Shown here: positions 26,908 to 36,436 of the stretch, piece by piece
Position numbering within the stretch: position 1 is the first letter of the stretch
Layout: each line of letters begins with the position of its first letter
Assembly (NCBI RefSeq): GCF_008326345.1
Contig: NZ_BJEN01000004.1
Span: 62,001-126,000, forward strand
Direction of reading: 5' to 3'
DNA: 64,000 bases
Source of the DNA: Cutibacterium modestum
GTDB taxonomy: Bacteria > Actinomycetota > Actinomycetes > Propionibacteriales > Propionibacteriaceae
Program-made: the position numbers and the translations under genes
Notes under the pieces: generated by a model
What the model was told of the DNA's origin: nothing
The model's input: the letters and a program-made list of their open reading frames with translations, nothing else
The model's database searches: none

Positions 26908-29391
26908 TCACAACTTGCTTCCGGCCTCCTTAGCGACGATGCCGAACTCTTCGGGATCCCTCGTCGAGTCGATTTGCATGCCGTAGAAGGAGCGGTAGAC
27001 AAAGAAGCAAGCGACGAGGACGAACACCGCGGCAAGGATGTAGGTCAGCAGACCGGCGCCGATCGACACTGCCAACTCCACGGCCAGCAGGCCGAAGAGA
27101 GTCGTGAACTTGACGACCGGGTTAAGAGCCACCGACGAAGTGTCCTTGAACGGGTCGCCGACGGTGTCACCAACCACCGAGGCGTCATGCAACTCGGTGC
27201 CCTTGGCGTCCAGATCTACTTCAACGATTTTCTTCGCGTTGTCCCACGCGCCACCAGCGTTGGCCATGAAGATGGCTTGGTAGAGGCCAAAGATGGCAAT
27301 CGAGATCAGGTACCCAATGAAGAAGTACGGATTGACGAAGGCGAACCCGAGAGCCGCGAAGAACACCCCCAGGAAGATGTTGAGCATGCCCTTCTGAGCG
27401 TATTCGGTGCAGATCTGGACGACCTTCTTGGAGTCTTCACTAGAAGCCTTGGTGGCGTTTTCGTCAAGCTGCATATTGTTTTTGATGAACTCGACAGCAC
27501 GGTAGGCGCCGGTCGTGACGGCCTGCATCGAGGCTCCGGAGAACCAGTAGATGATGGCACCGCCGGTGATGAGGCCGAGCAGGAACGGGGCGTGAGTCAG
27601 GCCAAGGTTGTTGACCTCAGCAGCATTCGATAGGCCCTCGGTAAGCATCATGATGATCGAGAAAATCATCGTGGTCGCGCCGACGACAGCAGTACCGATG
27701 AGCACCGGCTTGGCGGTGGCCTTGAACGTGTTACCAGCGCCATCTTGAGCTTCCAAGATGTGCTTGGCGACGTCCCACCGCGGGGCGAATCCGTAGTGCT
27801 TCTCGATCTCGTCGGAAATGTTCGGGATCTCCTCGATAGTCGACAACTCGTAAACGCTCTGGGCGTTATCGGTCACCGGACCATACGAGTCGACAGCGAT
27901 CGTCACCGCCCCCATACCGAGGAAGCCAAAGGCGACCAGGCCGAAAGCGAAAACTGCCCACTTGACCTCACTCATAGCTCCCATATCGCCCAGACCTGAA
28001 CCGGCGCCCGAGACAAGGAAGGATGCGCCCATCAGGGCGACGATGACGATGCCCAGCCAGAAGTCCGAAAAGTTACCGGCGACCAGGCCAGACAGGATGT
28101 CCAGGGAGGCGCCACCCTCACGGGCGCTCGTCACGACCTCCCGAACGTGACGGGAATTCGTTGACGTGAAGGCCTTGACGAGCTCCGGGATGAGGGCACC
28201 AGCCAGGGTGCCACAGGAGATGATGATGGACAGCTTCCACCACATCGTTCCGTCACCCATTGAACCGAGCATCCACCAGGTGGTTAGGACAGTCAGCAGG
28301 ATCGACATCACCGAGGTAATCCACACCAGGGAGCTCAGTGGCTTCTCAAAGTCCATCTCCGGCACCCTGCCGTAGCGGGCCTTCGCGACGGTGTTGTTGA
28401 TGAGGTAGGACACGAAGGACGCGATGAGCATGACGACGCGCACGACGAAGATCCACACCAACAGTTGAACCTGCTCCGTCTGATCCGGAACAGCTCCCAG
28501 TACGAAGGTGATGAGGGCCACGCCAGTGACGCCGTAGGTCTCAAAGCCATCAGCGGATGGGCCGACGGAGTCACCAGCATTGTCACCGGTGCAGTCAGCG
28601 ATCACACCGGGGTTGCGGGCATCGTCTTCCTTAATGTGGAAGGCAATCTTCATAAGGTCAGCGCCGACGTCGGCGATCTTGGTGAAGATGCCGCCAGCAA
28701 TACGCAGGCAGGCCGCGCCGAGGGACTCGCCGATCGCGAATCCGATGAAACACGGGCCAGCGAGATCGCCGGGCAGCACTAGCATGATGAAGAGCATGAG
28801 GGTCAGCTCAACGCTGATGAGGACCATGCCGATGCTCATGCCAGAACGCATGGGGATGTCGAAGGTCTCCCATGGGGAGCCGCGCAGTGACGCATGGGCG
28901 GTACGAGAGTTCGCGAACGTGTTGACGCGAATGCCATACCAGGCGACTCCGAAGGAACCCGCCATGCCAACAAGGCTAAACAGCAAGATGATGAGCACCT
29001 TGGCGCCCATATGCTCGAGGAACAGGAAGTACACGACGATAACCGCAGCGATGAAAGCCCACAGCAGCATGAGGAATTTGGCCTGCTGCCTGAGGTAGGT
29101 CTTACACGTCTCGTAGATGAGCTCGGAAACCTCGTGCATCGCCTTGTGGACGGGCAACTTCTGCAGCTTGGAATAGGTCACCAGACCGAACCCCAAACCG
29201 AACAGGCAGATTACCAGTCCGATCCACAGCAGGGTGGTTCCGGAGACGTTTCCGACTTGCTCATTGAGAGAGGGCAGTTTCAGGTTGGCCTCACCGCCAC
29301 CTCCCCCTTTAGTCTTCCCGCCGGAGCCACATCCGGCTAGAGCGAGGGTGGTAAGAAGTACGGGCAGTACGCAGCCAAGTAGGCGCTTCAT
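26908..29391 (-). CDS. hppA: membrane-bound proton-translocating pyrophosphatase with lipobox
   Basis: It hydrolyses pyrophosphate and pumps ions across the membrane. The 827-residue protein has about 16 helices. Substrate motifs include EDDARNPGVIAD, VDSYGPVTDNAQ and DTVGDPFKDTS. Lysine in GNTFKATAK points to the K+-independent class, which normally pumps protons. The usual DVGADLVGK signature is altered to DVGADLMKIAF, and REGGASLDILSG also departs from the common form. The N-terminus is a lipoprotein signal with lipobox LAGC (Cys21), followed by a glycine-rich linker and the first helix. The ATG at 29391 follows AAGGGGGA. Longer starts would destroy the signal peptide. Confidence 0.93.
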   Translation of the reverse strand: MKRLLGCVLPVLLTTLALAGCGSGGKTKGGGGGEANLKLPSLNEQVGNVSGTTLLWIGLVICLFGLGFGLVTYSKLQKLPVHKAMHEVSELIYETCKTYLRQQAKFLMLLWAFIAAVIVVYFLFLEHMGAKVLIILLFSLVGMAGSFGVAWYGIRVNTFANSRTAHASLRGSPWETFDIPMRSGMSIGMVLISVELTLMLFIMLVLPGDLAGPCFIGFAIGESLGAACLRIAGGIFTKIADVGADLMKIAFHIKEDDARNPGVIADCTGDNAGDSVGPSADGFETYGVTGVALITFVLGAVPDQTEQVQLLVWIFVVRVVMLIASFVSYLINNTVAKARYGRVPEMDFEKPLSSLVWITSVMSILLTVLTTWWMLGSMGDGTMWWKLSIIISCGTLAGALIPELVKAFTSTNSRHVREVVTSAREGGASLDILSGLVAGNFSDFWLGIVIVALMGASFLVSGAGSGLGDMGAMSEVKWAVFAFGLVAFGFLGMGAVTIAVDSYGPVTDNAQSVYELSTIEEIPNISDEIEKHYGFAPRWDVAKHILEAQDGAGNTFKATAKPVLIGTAVVGATTMIFSIIMMLTEGLSNAAEVNNLGLTHAPFLLGLITGGAIIYWFSGASMQAVTTGAYRAVEFIKNNMQLDENATKASSEDSKKVVQICTEYAQKGMLNIFLGVFFAALGFAFVNPYFFIGYLISIAIFGLYQAIFMANAGGAWDNAKKIVEVDLDAKGTELHDASVVGDTVGDPFKDTSSVALNPVVKFTTLFGLLAVELAVSIGAGLLTYILAAVFVLVACFFVYRSFYGMQIDSTRDPEEFGIVAKEAGSKL

Positions 29392-29437
29392 GGGGGAATC
29401 CCCCTTGTCAATCGTGCTCACGATTCCGTCTCTTCCC

Positions 29438-29469
29438 CGAGAGCTCTCGTGTACCTGCATCCGTGCAGG
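29438..29469. repeat. two small palindromes in the hppA leader
   Basis: CGAGAGCTCTCG (29438-29449) and CCTGCATCCGTGCAGG (29454-29469) lie side by side 47-78 bases upstream of the hppA start. They could fold as hairpins in the leader. No known riboswitch was recognised. Confidence 0.35.
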
Positions 29470-29591
29470 CCTTGCTTCTAACCGTATGACTTGGTCGTCC
29501 CCTTGTCAGCACTCAGAATCAGGATGTGCAGAATGTCACCCGACAAGGCTGGTATCGCTCATAGGTATGGTACGGCTCGGTGTCCACGGCC

Positions 29592-30388
29592 CTAGGGATT
29601 CGCCGTCGACACTCGAGCCGGCGCCGTTGTGCCCCGGATGACAAGCTCTGGCCGTACCAGACGTTCACCGAGGAAGGCTGCGTCGCCGTGAATGAGCCCC
29701 ATGAGGGATTGGACCGCCATCGTGGAAATAAGCTCAACGTCTTGACGAAGACTCGTCAGTGGAGGATCGGTATACCTCATGAGGGCCGAGTCGTCACACC
29801 CAATGACTGAGACATCACGGGGAACCGTTAATCCCTGAGCCCGGGCGGCGCGGATCGCTCCCAAAGCCATCAGATCGGAACCACAGATGATAGCGCTGGC
29901 CCCTTGGCTAAGCAGGTCGACTGCGGCACGGGCCCCACCATCGACAGAGAAGACCGTATTGCTGATAGAGATCCTGCCACGCCGGTCGAGACGACGATCC
30001 ATGGCAGTCCGCAACCCTTGTTCTTTACGTTGCACCGGAACGTATCGTCGTGGCCCGACGGCCAGGCCGAGGTGTTCGTGACTGAACCCGACTAGGTGCG
30101 CGACGGCCTGGTCCATGGCAGACATATCGTCGTCACTGATGTGGGGAACCGCAATGGCAGGGGAGTAGCCGTTAACAAGCACTAACGGTAATCCGATGTC
30201 AACCAGCTCGTGGTAGGCAGACATGTCTGCCGTGGTGTCGGCGTGGGACCCAGATATGATGATGGTTCCGGAGACCTGACGTGACCGTCGTGTGAGGCAA
30301 CTCGACACTCATCATCGAGCAAAGGTTCCTGCATCAGAAGGACACTTCGTTGTCGCTCCCTTGCAAACTGACGCAATTTTTGCAAAGC
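29592..30388 (-). pseudogene. LacI-family transcriptional regulator, truncated remnant
   Basis: The sensor domain of a LacI/GalR regulator is recognisable: QVSGTIIISGS, GASAIICGSDLMALG and VSVIGCDDSALMRYTDPPLTS. The preceding piece (FARERQRSVLLMQEPLLDDE) lies in a different frame, with the shift near 30300-30310. A stop codon closes that frame just upstream, and no helix-turn-helix domain was found in any frame before it. It is therefore both truncated at the N-terminus and frameshifted, and cannot act as a DNA-binding repressor. The former target is unknown. Confidence 0.8.
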
Positions 30389-30624
30389 CTTTCATTAATG
30401 TCCAGTGTTGAAGGTGTGAACCTTGTCACAATGCGATGTGAGAGTGGGCTTGGCTGGATTGCCGGGTGACCGCGTGCGTCATCTACGGCCAATATGGGGT
30501 TTCGCTGTGCACGAATTTTGCGATGCCGTCGATGCGGGATGGGATGGATTCGCCTACATTGAAATCCGCGGATATGTAGGTCCACCTAACTTGCTTCGAG
30601 GTGGCTTTAGGCAACAATGGAGTT
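30389..30624. promoter_or_regulatory. suf promoter region with nested dyads
   Basis: CCTACAT (30553-30559) and ATGTAGG (30574-30580) flank the palindrome ATCCGCGGAT (30564-30573). The TAGGT/ACCTA dyad at 30577-30588 partly overlaps. These sit 37-72 bases before the sufR start and are good candidates for the SufR operator. No gene was seen in this stretch. Confidence 0.5.
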
Positions 30625-31389
30625 GTGAAAAATTCGACCGACACCGAGGTGGCCGTCGCAGGTCGCGACATCGTCGGCGAGCACAAGCAGGAGATCACGG
30701 ACAGTTCCACGAGGGATCGTGTGATGTCGTCCATCCTGCACAATGGCCCGTCGACGGCCAGTGAACTGGCCGATCGTCTCGGTCTAACAGCGGCGGCGGT
30801 ACGTCGTCATCTTAGTGCTCTGGTGGCCCAAGACCTCGTAGATTCCCGTGAGAAAAGGGTCTTTGGAGCCCGAGGGAGGGGCCGACCGTCCCGCGTGTTC
30901 TTCCTGACCGATCATGGACGGGCTGACTATTACACCGCCTACGATGACCTGGCGATATCGGCTCTTCGGCAGCTTGCTGATGCAGCGGGCCCCTCTGCTC
31001 TTGACGCGGTAGCTAAGGCCCGAGTCGATGATATTGAGTCGCGTTACCGCTCGCTGCGTCAGACGCGTCCCGACGAAGTCCCGGCTCAGTTGCTCGCTGA
31101 GGCTCTGTCGGCTGACGGCTACGTGGCCACCATCCAACCGGCTGGTGCGGGGCAGCAGATCTGCCAACACAATTGCCCCGTGGCCGAAGTAGCCAAGGTT
31201 TTCCCGCAGATGTGCGAGGTTGAGACTCAGTTGTTTTCTGAACTCCTCGGGTCCCACGTTCAGCGGTTGGCGACGATCGCGCATGGTGATGGGGTATGCA
31301 CGACCCACGTTCCCGTCGACGTTGAAATCACCCGTAGGGCACTCTCTGAGCCGTCCAAGCGTCCATCCATCCGAAAGGATCATTCATGA
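30625..31389 (+). CDS. sufR: SufR-type iron-sulfur cluster transcriptional regulator
   Basis: A winged helix-turn-helix lies at the N-terminus ([24 protein letters not shown]), followed by a beta wing ([13 protein letters not shown]). A cysteine-rich C-terminal part ([21 protein letters not shown], later GVCTTH) can bind an Fe-S cluster. SufR represses the suf operon when clusters are plentiful. The start is uncertain. I chose the GTG at 30625 after GGAG, with 254 residues; the GTG at 30601 would add eight. The stop overlaps the sufB start (ATGA). Confidence 0.9.
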   Translation: MKNSTDTEVAVAGRDIVGEHKQEITDSSTRDRVMSSILHNGPSTASELADRLGLTAAAVRRHLSALVAQDLVDSREKRVFGARGRGRPSRVFFLTDHGRADYYTAYDDLAISALRQLADAAGPSALDAVAKARVDDIESRYRSLRQTRPDEVPAQLLAEALSADGYVATIQPAGAGQQICQHNCPVAEVAKVFPQMCEVETQLFSELLGSHVQRLATIAHGDGVCTTHVPVDVEITRRALSEPSKRPSIRKDHS

Positions 31390-32834
31390 CCCAGGTTGAC
31401 ACCCCCGCAAGCCTCCCGGGCGCCGGCGCCAGCCAGGACGAACACCTGGCTGCCCTGAGCGGTTACAAATATGGCTGGCATGACTCTGACGCTTACGCCG
31501 CTGCTTCCCAGCGTGGACTGTCCGAGGATGTCGTGCGTGGCATCTCGGCTATGAAGCATGAGCCACAGTGGATGCTTGACATGCGCCTCAAAGCTCTCAA
31601 GCTTTTCCAACGCAAGCCGATGCCGACCTGGGGTGTTGACATCAGCACGATTGACTTTGACCAGATCAAGTATTTCGTGCGCGCCCAGGAGCGTCAGGCA
31701 GCGTCGTGGGAGGACCTCCCTGCCGATATTAAGAACACCTACGACCGTCTGGGTATCCCGGAGGCCGAGAAGGACCGTCTGGTCGCCGGCGTTGCTGCCC
31801 AGTACGAGTCCGAGGTGGTTTACCACAAGATTAACGAGGAACTCGGCAAGCAGGGCGTCGTTTTTCTTGACACCGACACTGCGCTCAAGGAGGAACCCGA
31901 GCTCTTCCGTGAGCACTTTGCTAGCACTGTCCCACTCGGTGACAACAAGTTTTCGGCCCTTAACTCGGCGGTGTGGTCGGGTGGCTCCTTTATCTACGTG
32001 CCGAAGGGCGTCCACTGCACCATCCCGCTGCAGGCCTACTTCCGGATGAATACCGAGAACCTTGGCCAGTTTGAGCGGACCCTGATCATCGTTGACGAAG
32101 GCGCATACGTCCACTATGTCGAGGGCTGCACCGCCCCGATCTACAAGTCGGATTCCCTGCACGCCGCGGTCGTCGAAATCATCGTCAAGAGGAACGCTCG
32201 CTGTCGTTACACGACTATCCAGAACTGGTCGAACAATGTGTACAACCTCGTCACCCAGCGTGCCTACGTCGAGGAGGGCGGCACAATGGAGTGGATCGAC
32301 GGCAACATCGGTTCCAAGGCCAACATGAAATACCCGGCCTGCTACCTCATGGGCCCCCACGCCAAGGGTGAGGCGCTGTCGGTTGCTTTTGCCGCCGAGG
32401 GTCAGCACCAGGACACCGGCGCCAAGATGGTCCACAACGCCCCCTACACGTCCTCGACGATCGTCTCCAAGTCGATCTCCCAGGGTGGAGGACGCTCTGC
32501 CTACCGCGGCCTAGTCGCCGTCGGCAAGGATGCCCACCACTCGTCTTCAGCGGTGCGTTGTGATGCCCTGCTCGTCGACGACATCTCAAGGTCGGATACC
32601 TACCCCTACAACGACATCCGTACTGACGAGGTGTCGATGGCCCACGAGGCCACTGTCTCCAAGGTGAGCGAGGACCAGCTGTTCTACCTCATGCAGCGTG
32701 GCCTGACCGAGGAGGAAGCGATGGCCATGATCGTGCGCGGATTCATCGAACCCATCGCTAAGGAACTGCCGATGGAGTACGCCCTGGAGCTCAACCGACT
32801 CATCGAACTGCAGATGGAGGGTGCGGTCGGCTGA
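31386..32834 (+). CDS. sufB: Fe-S cluster assembly scaffold SufB
   Basis: SufB is the scaffold subunit of the SufBC2D complex where Fe-S clusters are built. The 482 residues cover the full family from [10 protein letters not shown] to [12 protein letters not shown]. The conserved [17 protein letters not shown] and VEGCTAPIY regions are intact, and no intein interrupts it, unlike mycobacterial SufB. The beta-helix core ends with [12 protein letters not shown] and the C-terminal helices follow. It overlaps sufR by 4 bases. Confidence 0.96.
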   Translation: MTQVDTPASLPGAGASQDEHLAALSGYKYGWHDSDAYAAASQRGLSEDVVRGISAMKHEPQWMLDMRLKALKLFQRKPMPTWGVDISTIDFDQIKYFVRAQERQAASWEDLPADIKNTYDRLGIPEAEKDRLVAGVAAQYESEVVYHKINEELGKQGVVFLDTDTALKEEPELFREHFASTVPLGDNKFSALNSAVWSGGSFIYVPKGVHCTIPLQAYFRMNTENLGQFERTLIIVDEGAYVHYVEGCTAPIYKSDSLHAAVVEIIVKRNARCRYTTIQNWSNNVYNLVTQRAYVEEGGTMEWIDGNIGSKANMKYPACYLMGPHAKGEALSVAFAAEGQHQDTGAKMVHNAPYTSSTIVSKSISQGGGRSAYRGLVAVGKDAHHSSSAVRCDALLVDDISRSDTYPYNDIRTDEVSMAHEATVSKVSEDQLFYLMQRGLTEEEAMAMIVRGFIEPIAKELPMEYALELNRLIELQMEGAVG

Positions 32835-32886
32835 TCCGATCCCAGCCCCAACGAACCCCACTTTTTCGAGAAAGAGAGATACCCCG

Positions 32887-34095
32887 TTGAGCGCACCAGT
32901 TGCCGCGCCCCACAAGGGCCACAACGTCGCCATCGAGAATGACGTCGAATCCCATCTGCACCCCACCCCATCGTGGGAAGTCGCTAACCACCCTATGCCC
33001 ACCGGGCGCGAGGAGATCTGGCGGTTCACCCCGATTAAGACCTTCACTCCGGTTCTGTCCGAGGTCGCGCTCGAATCGAGCCAGGAGGCTGATGTCATCG
33101 ACGTTGACATCAAGGGGGCTGACGGCATCACCGTCACTGACCTAGCTACGAGTGAGCTGAAGGGACTGGCAGAGACGCCGCAGGACCGCCTGTCGGCCCT
33201 GGCCGCGGTTGATCCGCACGCCGTCAATCGCCACATCGTTGTCCCGGCCGAAGCCTCCCTCAAGACCCCAGTCGAAGTCACCATCACTGGTCATAACGAC
33301 GAAGTCTCCTGTCACCACAACGTCGTCGTCGAGATTGGCAACCATGCCGAGGCCACGGTCATCGTGCGTCACCGGGGCATAGCTCACCTGGGGGAGAACT
33401 GGACCTTCCGCATTAGCGACGGTGCTCAGGTTATGGTGTTGTTCGTCCAGGAGTGGGACGACGGTGCTGTCCACGGAGCTCAGGTCTCCTTCGAGATTGG
33501 TCGCGACGCCACTGTCCGCACTGCCCAGGCCAGCTTCGGTGGCAAGGCCGTACGCATCTCCCAGACAGCCTCCTACACCGGCCCTGGTGGCAATCTGACC
33601 CAGCTCGGCGCTTACTTCGCCGATGCCGGTCAGCACATCGAGCACCGCCTGTTCGTCGATCACAACGCCCCCAGCACCGAGTCTCACGTGGATTTCCGTG
33701 GCTGTTTGCAGGGCAAGGACGCGCATTCGGTGTGGATCGGTGACGTACTCATTCGTCCGGTGGCAGAGGACATCGACACCTACGAGTCCAACAAGAATCT
33801 CGTCCTCACCGAAGGCTGTCGTGCCGATGCGGTGCCAAATCTGGAGATCCAGACCGGCAATATTCGTGGCGCCGGACACTCAGCCTCTACCGGACGCTTC
33901 GACGCCGAGCAGCTGTTTTACCTGCAATCGCGCGGCATCGAGGAGGTTGAGGCGCGCCGCCTTGTCGTGCATGGTTTCTTTACCGACATCGTCCGCAAGA
34001 TCGGCGTGCCCGAGATGTCCGAGGAGCTCGTGGCCCGTATCGAGGCCGAACTCGTCGCGAGCCTCGGCTCCCCCTCCCCGGCGAAGGAGAGCTGA
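32887..34095 (+). CDS. sufD: Fe-S cluster assembly protein SufD
   Basis: SufD is the paralogous partner of SufB. It is shorter, at 402 residues, and shares the C-terminal beta-helix and helical domain (SHVDFRGCLQGKDAHSVWIGD, then GRFDAEQLFYLQSRGI). His and Cys residues expected for the SufB-SufD interface lie in this part. The start is not certain. The TTG at 32887 fits the spacing and GAGAGA upstream, whereas an in-frame GTG at 32821 would overlap sufB. The stop overlaps the next ATG by one base. Confidence 0.9.
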   Translation: MSAPVAAPHKGHNVAIENDVESHLHPTPSWEVANHPMPTGREEIWRFTPIKTFTPVLSEVALESSQEADVIDVDIKGADGITVTDLATSELKGLAETPQDRLSALAAVDPHAVNRHIVVPAEASLKTPVEVTITGHNDEVSCHHNVVVEIGNHAEATVIVRHRGIAHLGENWTFRISDGAQVMVLFVQEWDDGAVHGAQVSFEIGRDATVRTAQASFGGKAVRISQTASYTGPGGNLTQLGAYFADAGQHIEHRLFVDHNAPSTESHVDFRGCLQGKDAHSVWIGDVLIRPVAEDIDTYESNKNLVLTEGCRADAVPNLEIQTGNIRGAGHSASTGRFDAEQLFYLQSRGIEEVEARRLVVHGFFTDIVRKIGVPEMSEELVARIEAELVASLGSPSPAKES

Positions 34096-34418
34096 TGTCC
34101 GTCGTCACTACCCTCTCGGATCTCGCGGAGAACTCTCCGCAAGAGTTCGAGGTTGACGGCACCGACGTCGTCCTGGTGCGCACCGACGGTAAAGTCTATG
34201 CCGTTGGCGCTATCTGCAGCCACGCGCAGGTGCCGATGGTCGATGGTGACGTCGAGGATTGCGGCCTCGAGTGCTACATGCACGGGTCCATCTTCGACCT
34301 ACGCACCGGCGAACCGCGCAACCTTCCGGCTACCGAACCACTTCCCGTCTACCCCGTGACTATCGACGGCGACGACGTTCTCGTCGACGTCGCCAATCCC
34401 ATCACCAAGGAGTCCTGA
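34095..34418 (+). CDS. Rieske-type ferredoxin in the suf operon
   Basis: This is a 107-residue soluble Rieske [2Fe-2S] protein. Ligands are Cys41-x-His43 (CSHAQ) and Cys60-x2-His63 (CYMHGS). It resembles the small ferredoxin components of dioxygenases. A Rieske gene between sufD and sufC is common in actinobacteria, and it may supply electrons for cluster assembly, though that role is inferred. It starts at the ATG overlapping the sufD stop; the gap to sufC is 6 bases. Confidence 0.92.
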   Translation: MSVVTTLSDLAENSPQEFEVDGTDVVLVRTDGKVYAVGAICSHAQVPMVDGDVEDCGLECYMHGSIFDLRTGEPRNLPATEPLPVYPVTIDGDDVLVDVANPITKES

Positions 34419-34424
34419 ACTACG

Positions 34425-35192
34425 ATGGCAACCCTGCAGATCAATGACCTTCACGTCGACGTTGAGACCGAGGCTGGCCCCAAGCAGATCCTCAAGGGAG
34501 TCGACCTGATCATCAATTCCGGAGAGGTCCATGCCATCATGGGCCCGAACGGTTCGGGTAAATCGACCTTGGCCTACACCTTGGCGGGCCATCCTAAGTA
34601 TACCGTTACCGGTGGTTCCGTCACCCTCGACGGTGAGGACCTGCTGGCTATGACCGTCGATGAGCGCGCTCGCGCCGAGCTGTTCTTGTCGATGCAGTAC
34701 CCCGTTGAGGTGCCTGGTGTTTCGGTCGCTAACTTCCTGCGCACTGCCCGCACTGCTATTGAAGGCCAGGCCCCGAAGCTGCGCACCTGGGTCAAGGAGG
34801 TCAACGAGGCGCTGACCCGTCAGGAACTCGATCTCGACTTCGCCGAGCGCTCCGTTAATGAGGGATTCTCCGGTGGCGAGAAGAAGCGTTCCGAGATGGC
34901 TCAGTTGGAACTGCTGCACCCGAAGTTCGCCATCCTTGACGAGACCGACTCCGGCCTGGACATTGACGCCCTCAAGGTCGTCGCCAACACGGTTAACCGC
35001 TATATGACCGACCCGGAGCACGGTCTGATGCTTATTACCCACTACACCCGCATCCTGCGTTACGTGACGCCCACTCAGGTTCACGTCTACGTGGACGGCC
35101 GCGTTGCCGCTACTGGCGGTCCGGAGCTGGGCGAGGAGCTCGAGGCCGAGGGTTACGAGAAATACCTGTCTGCTGCTAAGGCCAACGCCTGA
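34425..35192 (+). CDS. sufC: Fe-S assembly ATPase SufC
   Basis: SufC is the ABC-type ATPase of the SufBC2D scaffold. The 255-residue protein has Walker A GPNGSGKST, the signature FSGGEKKR and Walker B FAILDETDSGLD, with the switch histidine in LITHYTRIL. GFSGGEKKRSEM and TDSGLDIDALK are characteristic of SufC rather than of transport ATPases. It is followed by sufS after 2 bases. Confidence 0.96.
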   Translation: MATLQINDLHVDVETEAGPKQILKGVDLIINSGEVHAIMGPNGSGKSTLAYTLAGHPKYTVTGGSVTLDGEDLLAMTVDERARAELFLSMQYPVEVPGVSVANFLRTARTAIEGQAPKLRTWVKEVNEALTRQELDLDFAERSVNEGFSGGEKKRSEMAQLELLHPKFAILDETDSGLDIDALKVVANTVNRYMTDPEHGLMLITHYTRILRYVTPTQVHVYVDGRVAATGGPELGEELEAEGYEKYLSAAKANA

Positions 35193-35194
35193 TT

Positions 35195-36436
35195 ATGAGT
35201 TACGACGTCGAGAAGATCAGAAAAGATTTCCCCATCCTGTCGACCAGAGTGGGGGAGTACCCGTTGACGTACCTCGACTCGGCAAACACCTCCCAAAAGC
35301 CCCAGGTGGTCATTGACGCCCTAAGTGAGCACTACGCGCGTCATAACGCCAATGTTGCGCGGGCTATGCACCAGCTCGGATTGAAGTCCACCCAGGCCTA
35401 TGAAGGTGGGCGGGAACGCATCGCGCGGTTTATCGGGGCGGCATGTCCTGAGGAAGTGGTGGCTCTGTCGAACGCTTCGGAGGCCCTCAACCTGTGTGCG
35501 TACACCCTGGGCGAGCGTCTCGGACCTGGCGATGAAGTCGTCATCTCAGTGATGGAGCACCATTCGAACCTGGTCCCGTGGCAGATCGTTTGTCAGCGCA
35601 CTGGTGCCACCCTGAGGTGGTTCGACATTACTGAGGACGGTCAGCTCGACCTCGAGAAGGCCGAAGCAGAGGGGCTTATCAACGAGCGTACCAAGGTCGT
35701 CTCGTTAACCTTGGCCTCCAACGTGCTAGGGACGATCAACCCTATTGCGAGGATCGCCGACCAGGCCCACTCTGTTGGTGCCGCCATGGTCGTCGACGCA
35801 TCTCAGGCCGTGCCCCAGATGCCCGTCAACGTGACGACCCTGGGCGCTGACATGGTGGCCTTCACCGGCCACAAGATGTGCGGGCCGACCGGCATCGGCA
35901 TCCTTTGGGGCCGCTACGACCTCCTCGCTGAGTTGCCGCCTTTTCTCGGCGGTGGCGAGATGATCGAGGTCGTACGCATGGAGAGGTTGACCTACGCCGG
36001 GCCTCCGCACCGTTTCGAGGCTGGCACGCCGCCGATCGCACAGTTGGCCGCCCTCGGGGTGGCAGCCGACTATCTCGACGACATCGGGATGGAGGCCATC
36101 GCTGAACACGAGCATGAGCTGGCTGCTCGGATGCTCGAGGAGCTCCAGACCGTCAGGGGAGTGCGCATCCTCGGACCAATCGATGCCACCGCCCGTACCG
36201 GAACGGTGTCCTTCACCATCGAGGGAGTGCATCCGCACGACGCTATGAGCATCATGGATGGCCGCGGTGTCGCGGTGCGAGGTGGACACCATTGCGCCAG
36301 GCCGCTGCACGAGAGACTGGGAATACAGTCCTCCCTTCGTGCGTCGTCATACCTGTACTCCACCGTTGACGAGGTGGACCGCCTTGTCGAATCCGTCGAG
36401 TACACTCGGGACTTCTTCGCTGGGGGTGCGGCATGA
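35195..36436 (+). CDS. sufS: cysteine desulfurase SufS
   Basis: This PLP enzyme takes sulfur from cysteine for cluster assembly. The PLP lysine is in AFTGHKMCGPTGIG, the acid and His region is VVDASQAVPQMPV and the active-site cysteine is in VRGGHHCARPLH. At 413 residues it is full length. The start is the ATG at 35195, two bases after the sufC stop, and the end overlaps sufU (ATGA). SufU downstream is the expected sulfur acceptor, in place of SufE. Confidence 0.96.
   Translation: MSYDVEKIRKDFPILSTRVGEYPLTYLDSANTSQKPQVVIDALSEHYARHNANVARAMHQLGLKSTQAYEGGRERIARFIGAACPEEVVALSNASEALNLCAYTLGERLGPGDEVVISVMEHHSNLVPWQIVCQRTGATLRWFDITEDGQLDLEKAEAEGLINERTKVVSLTLASNVLGTINPIARIADQAHSVGAAMVVDASQAVPQMPVNVTTLGADMVAFTGHKMCGPTGIGILWGRYDLLAELPPFLGGGEMIEVVRMERLTYAGPPHRFEAGTPPIAQLAALGVAADYLDDIGMEAIAEHEHELAARMLEELQTVRGVRILGPIDATARTGTVSFTIEGVHPHDAMSIMDGRGVAVRGGHHCARPLHERLGIQSSLRASSYLYSTVDEVDRLVESVEYTRDFFAGGAA

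Noticed and set aside
29438-29469. Riboswitch before hppA
   Set aside because: The two hairpins do not match any riboswitch core that I know.
31380-32435. Antisense frame of 351 codons opposite sufB
   Set aside because: It is a shadow of sufB codon bias with no ribosome site and no recognisable domain.
31386-32834. Intein in SufB, as in mycobacteria
   Set aside because: The protein is of normal length and the conserved blocks are continuous.
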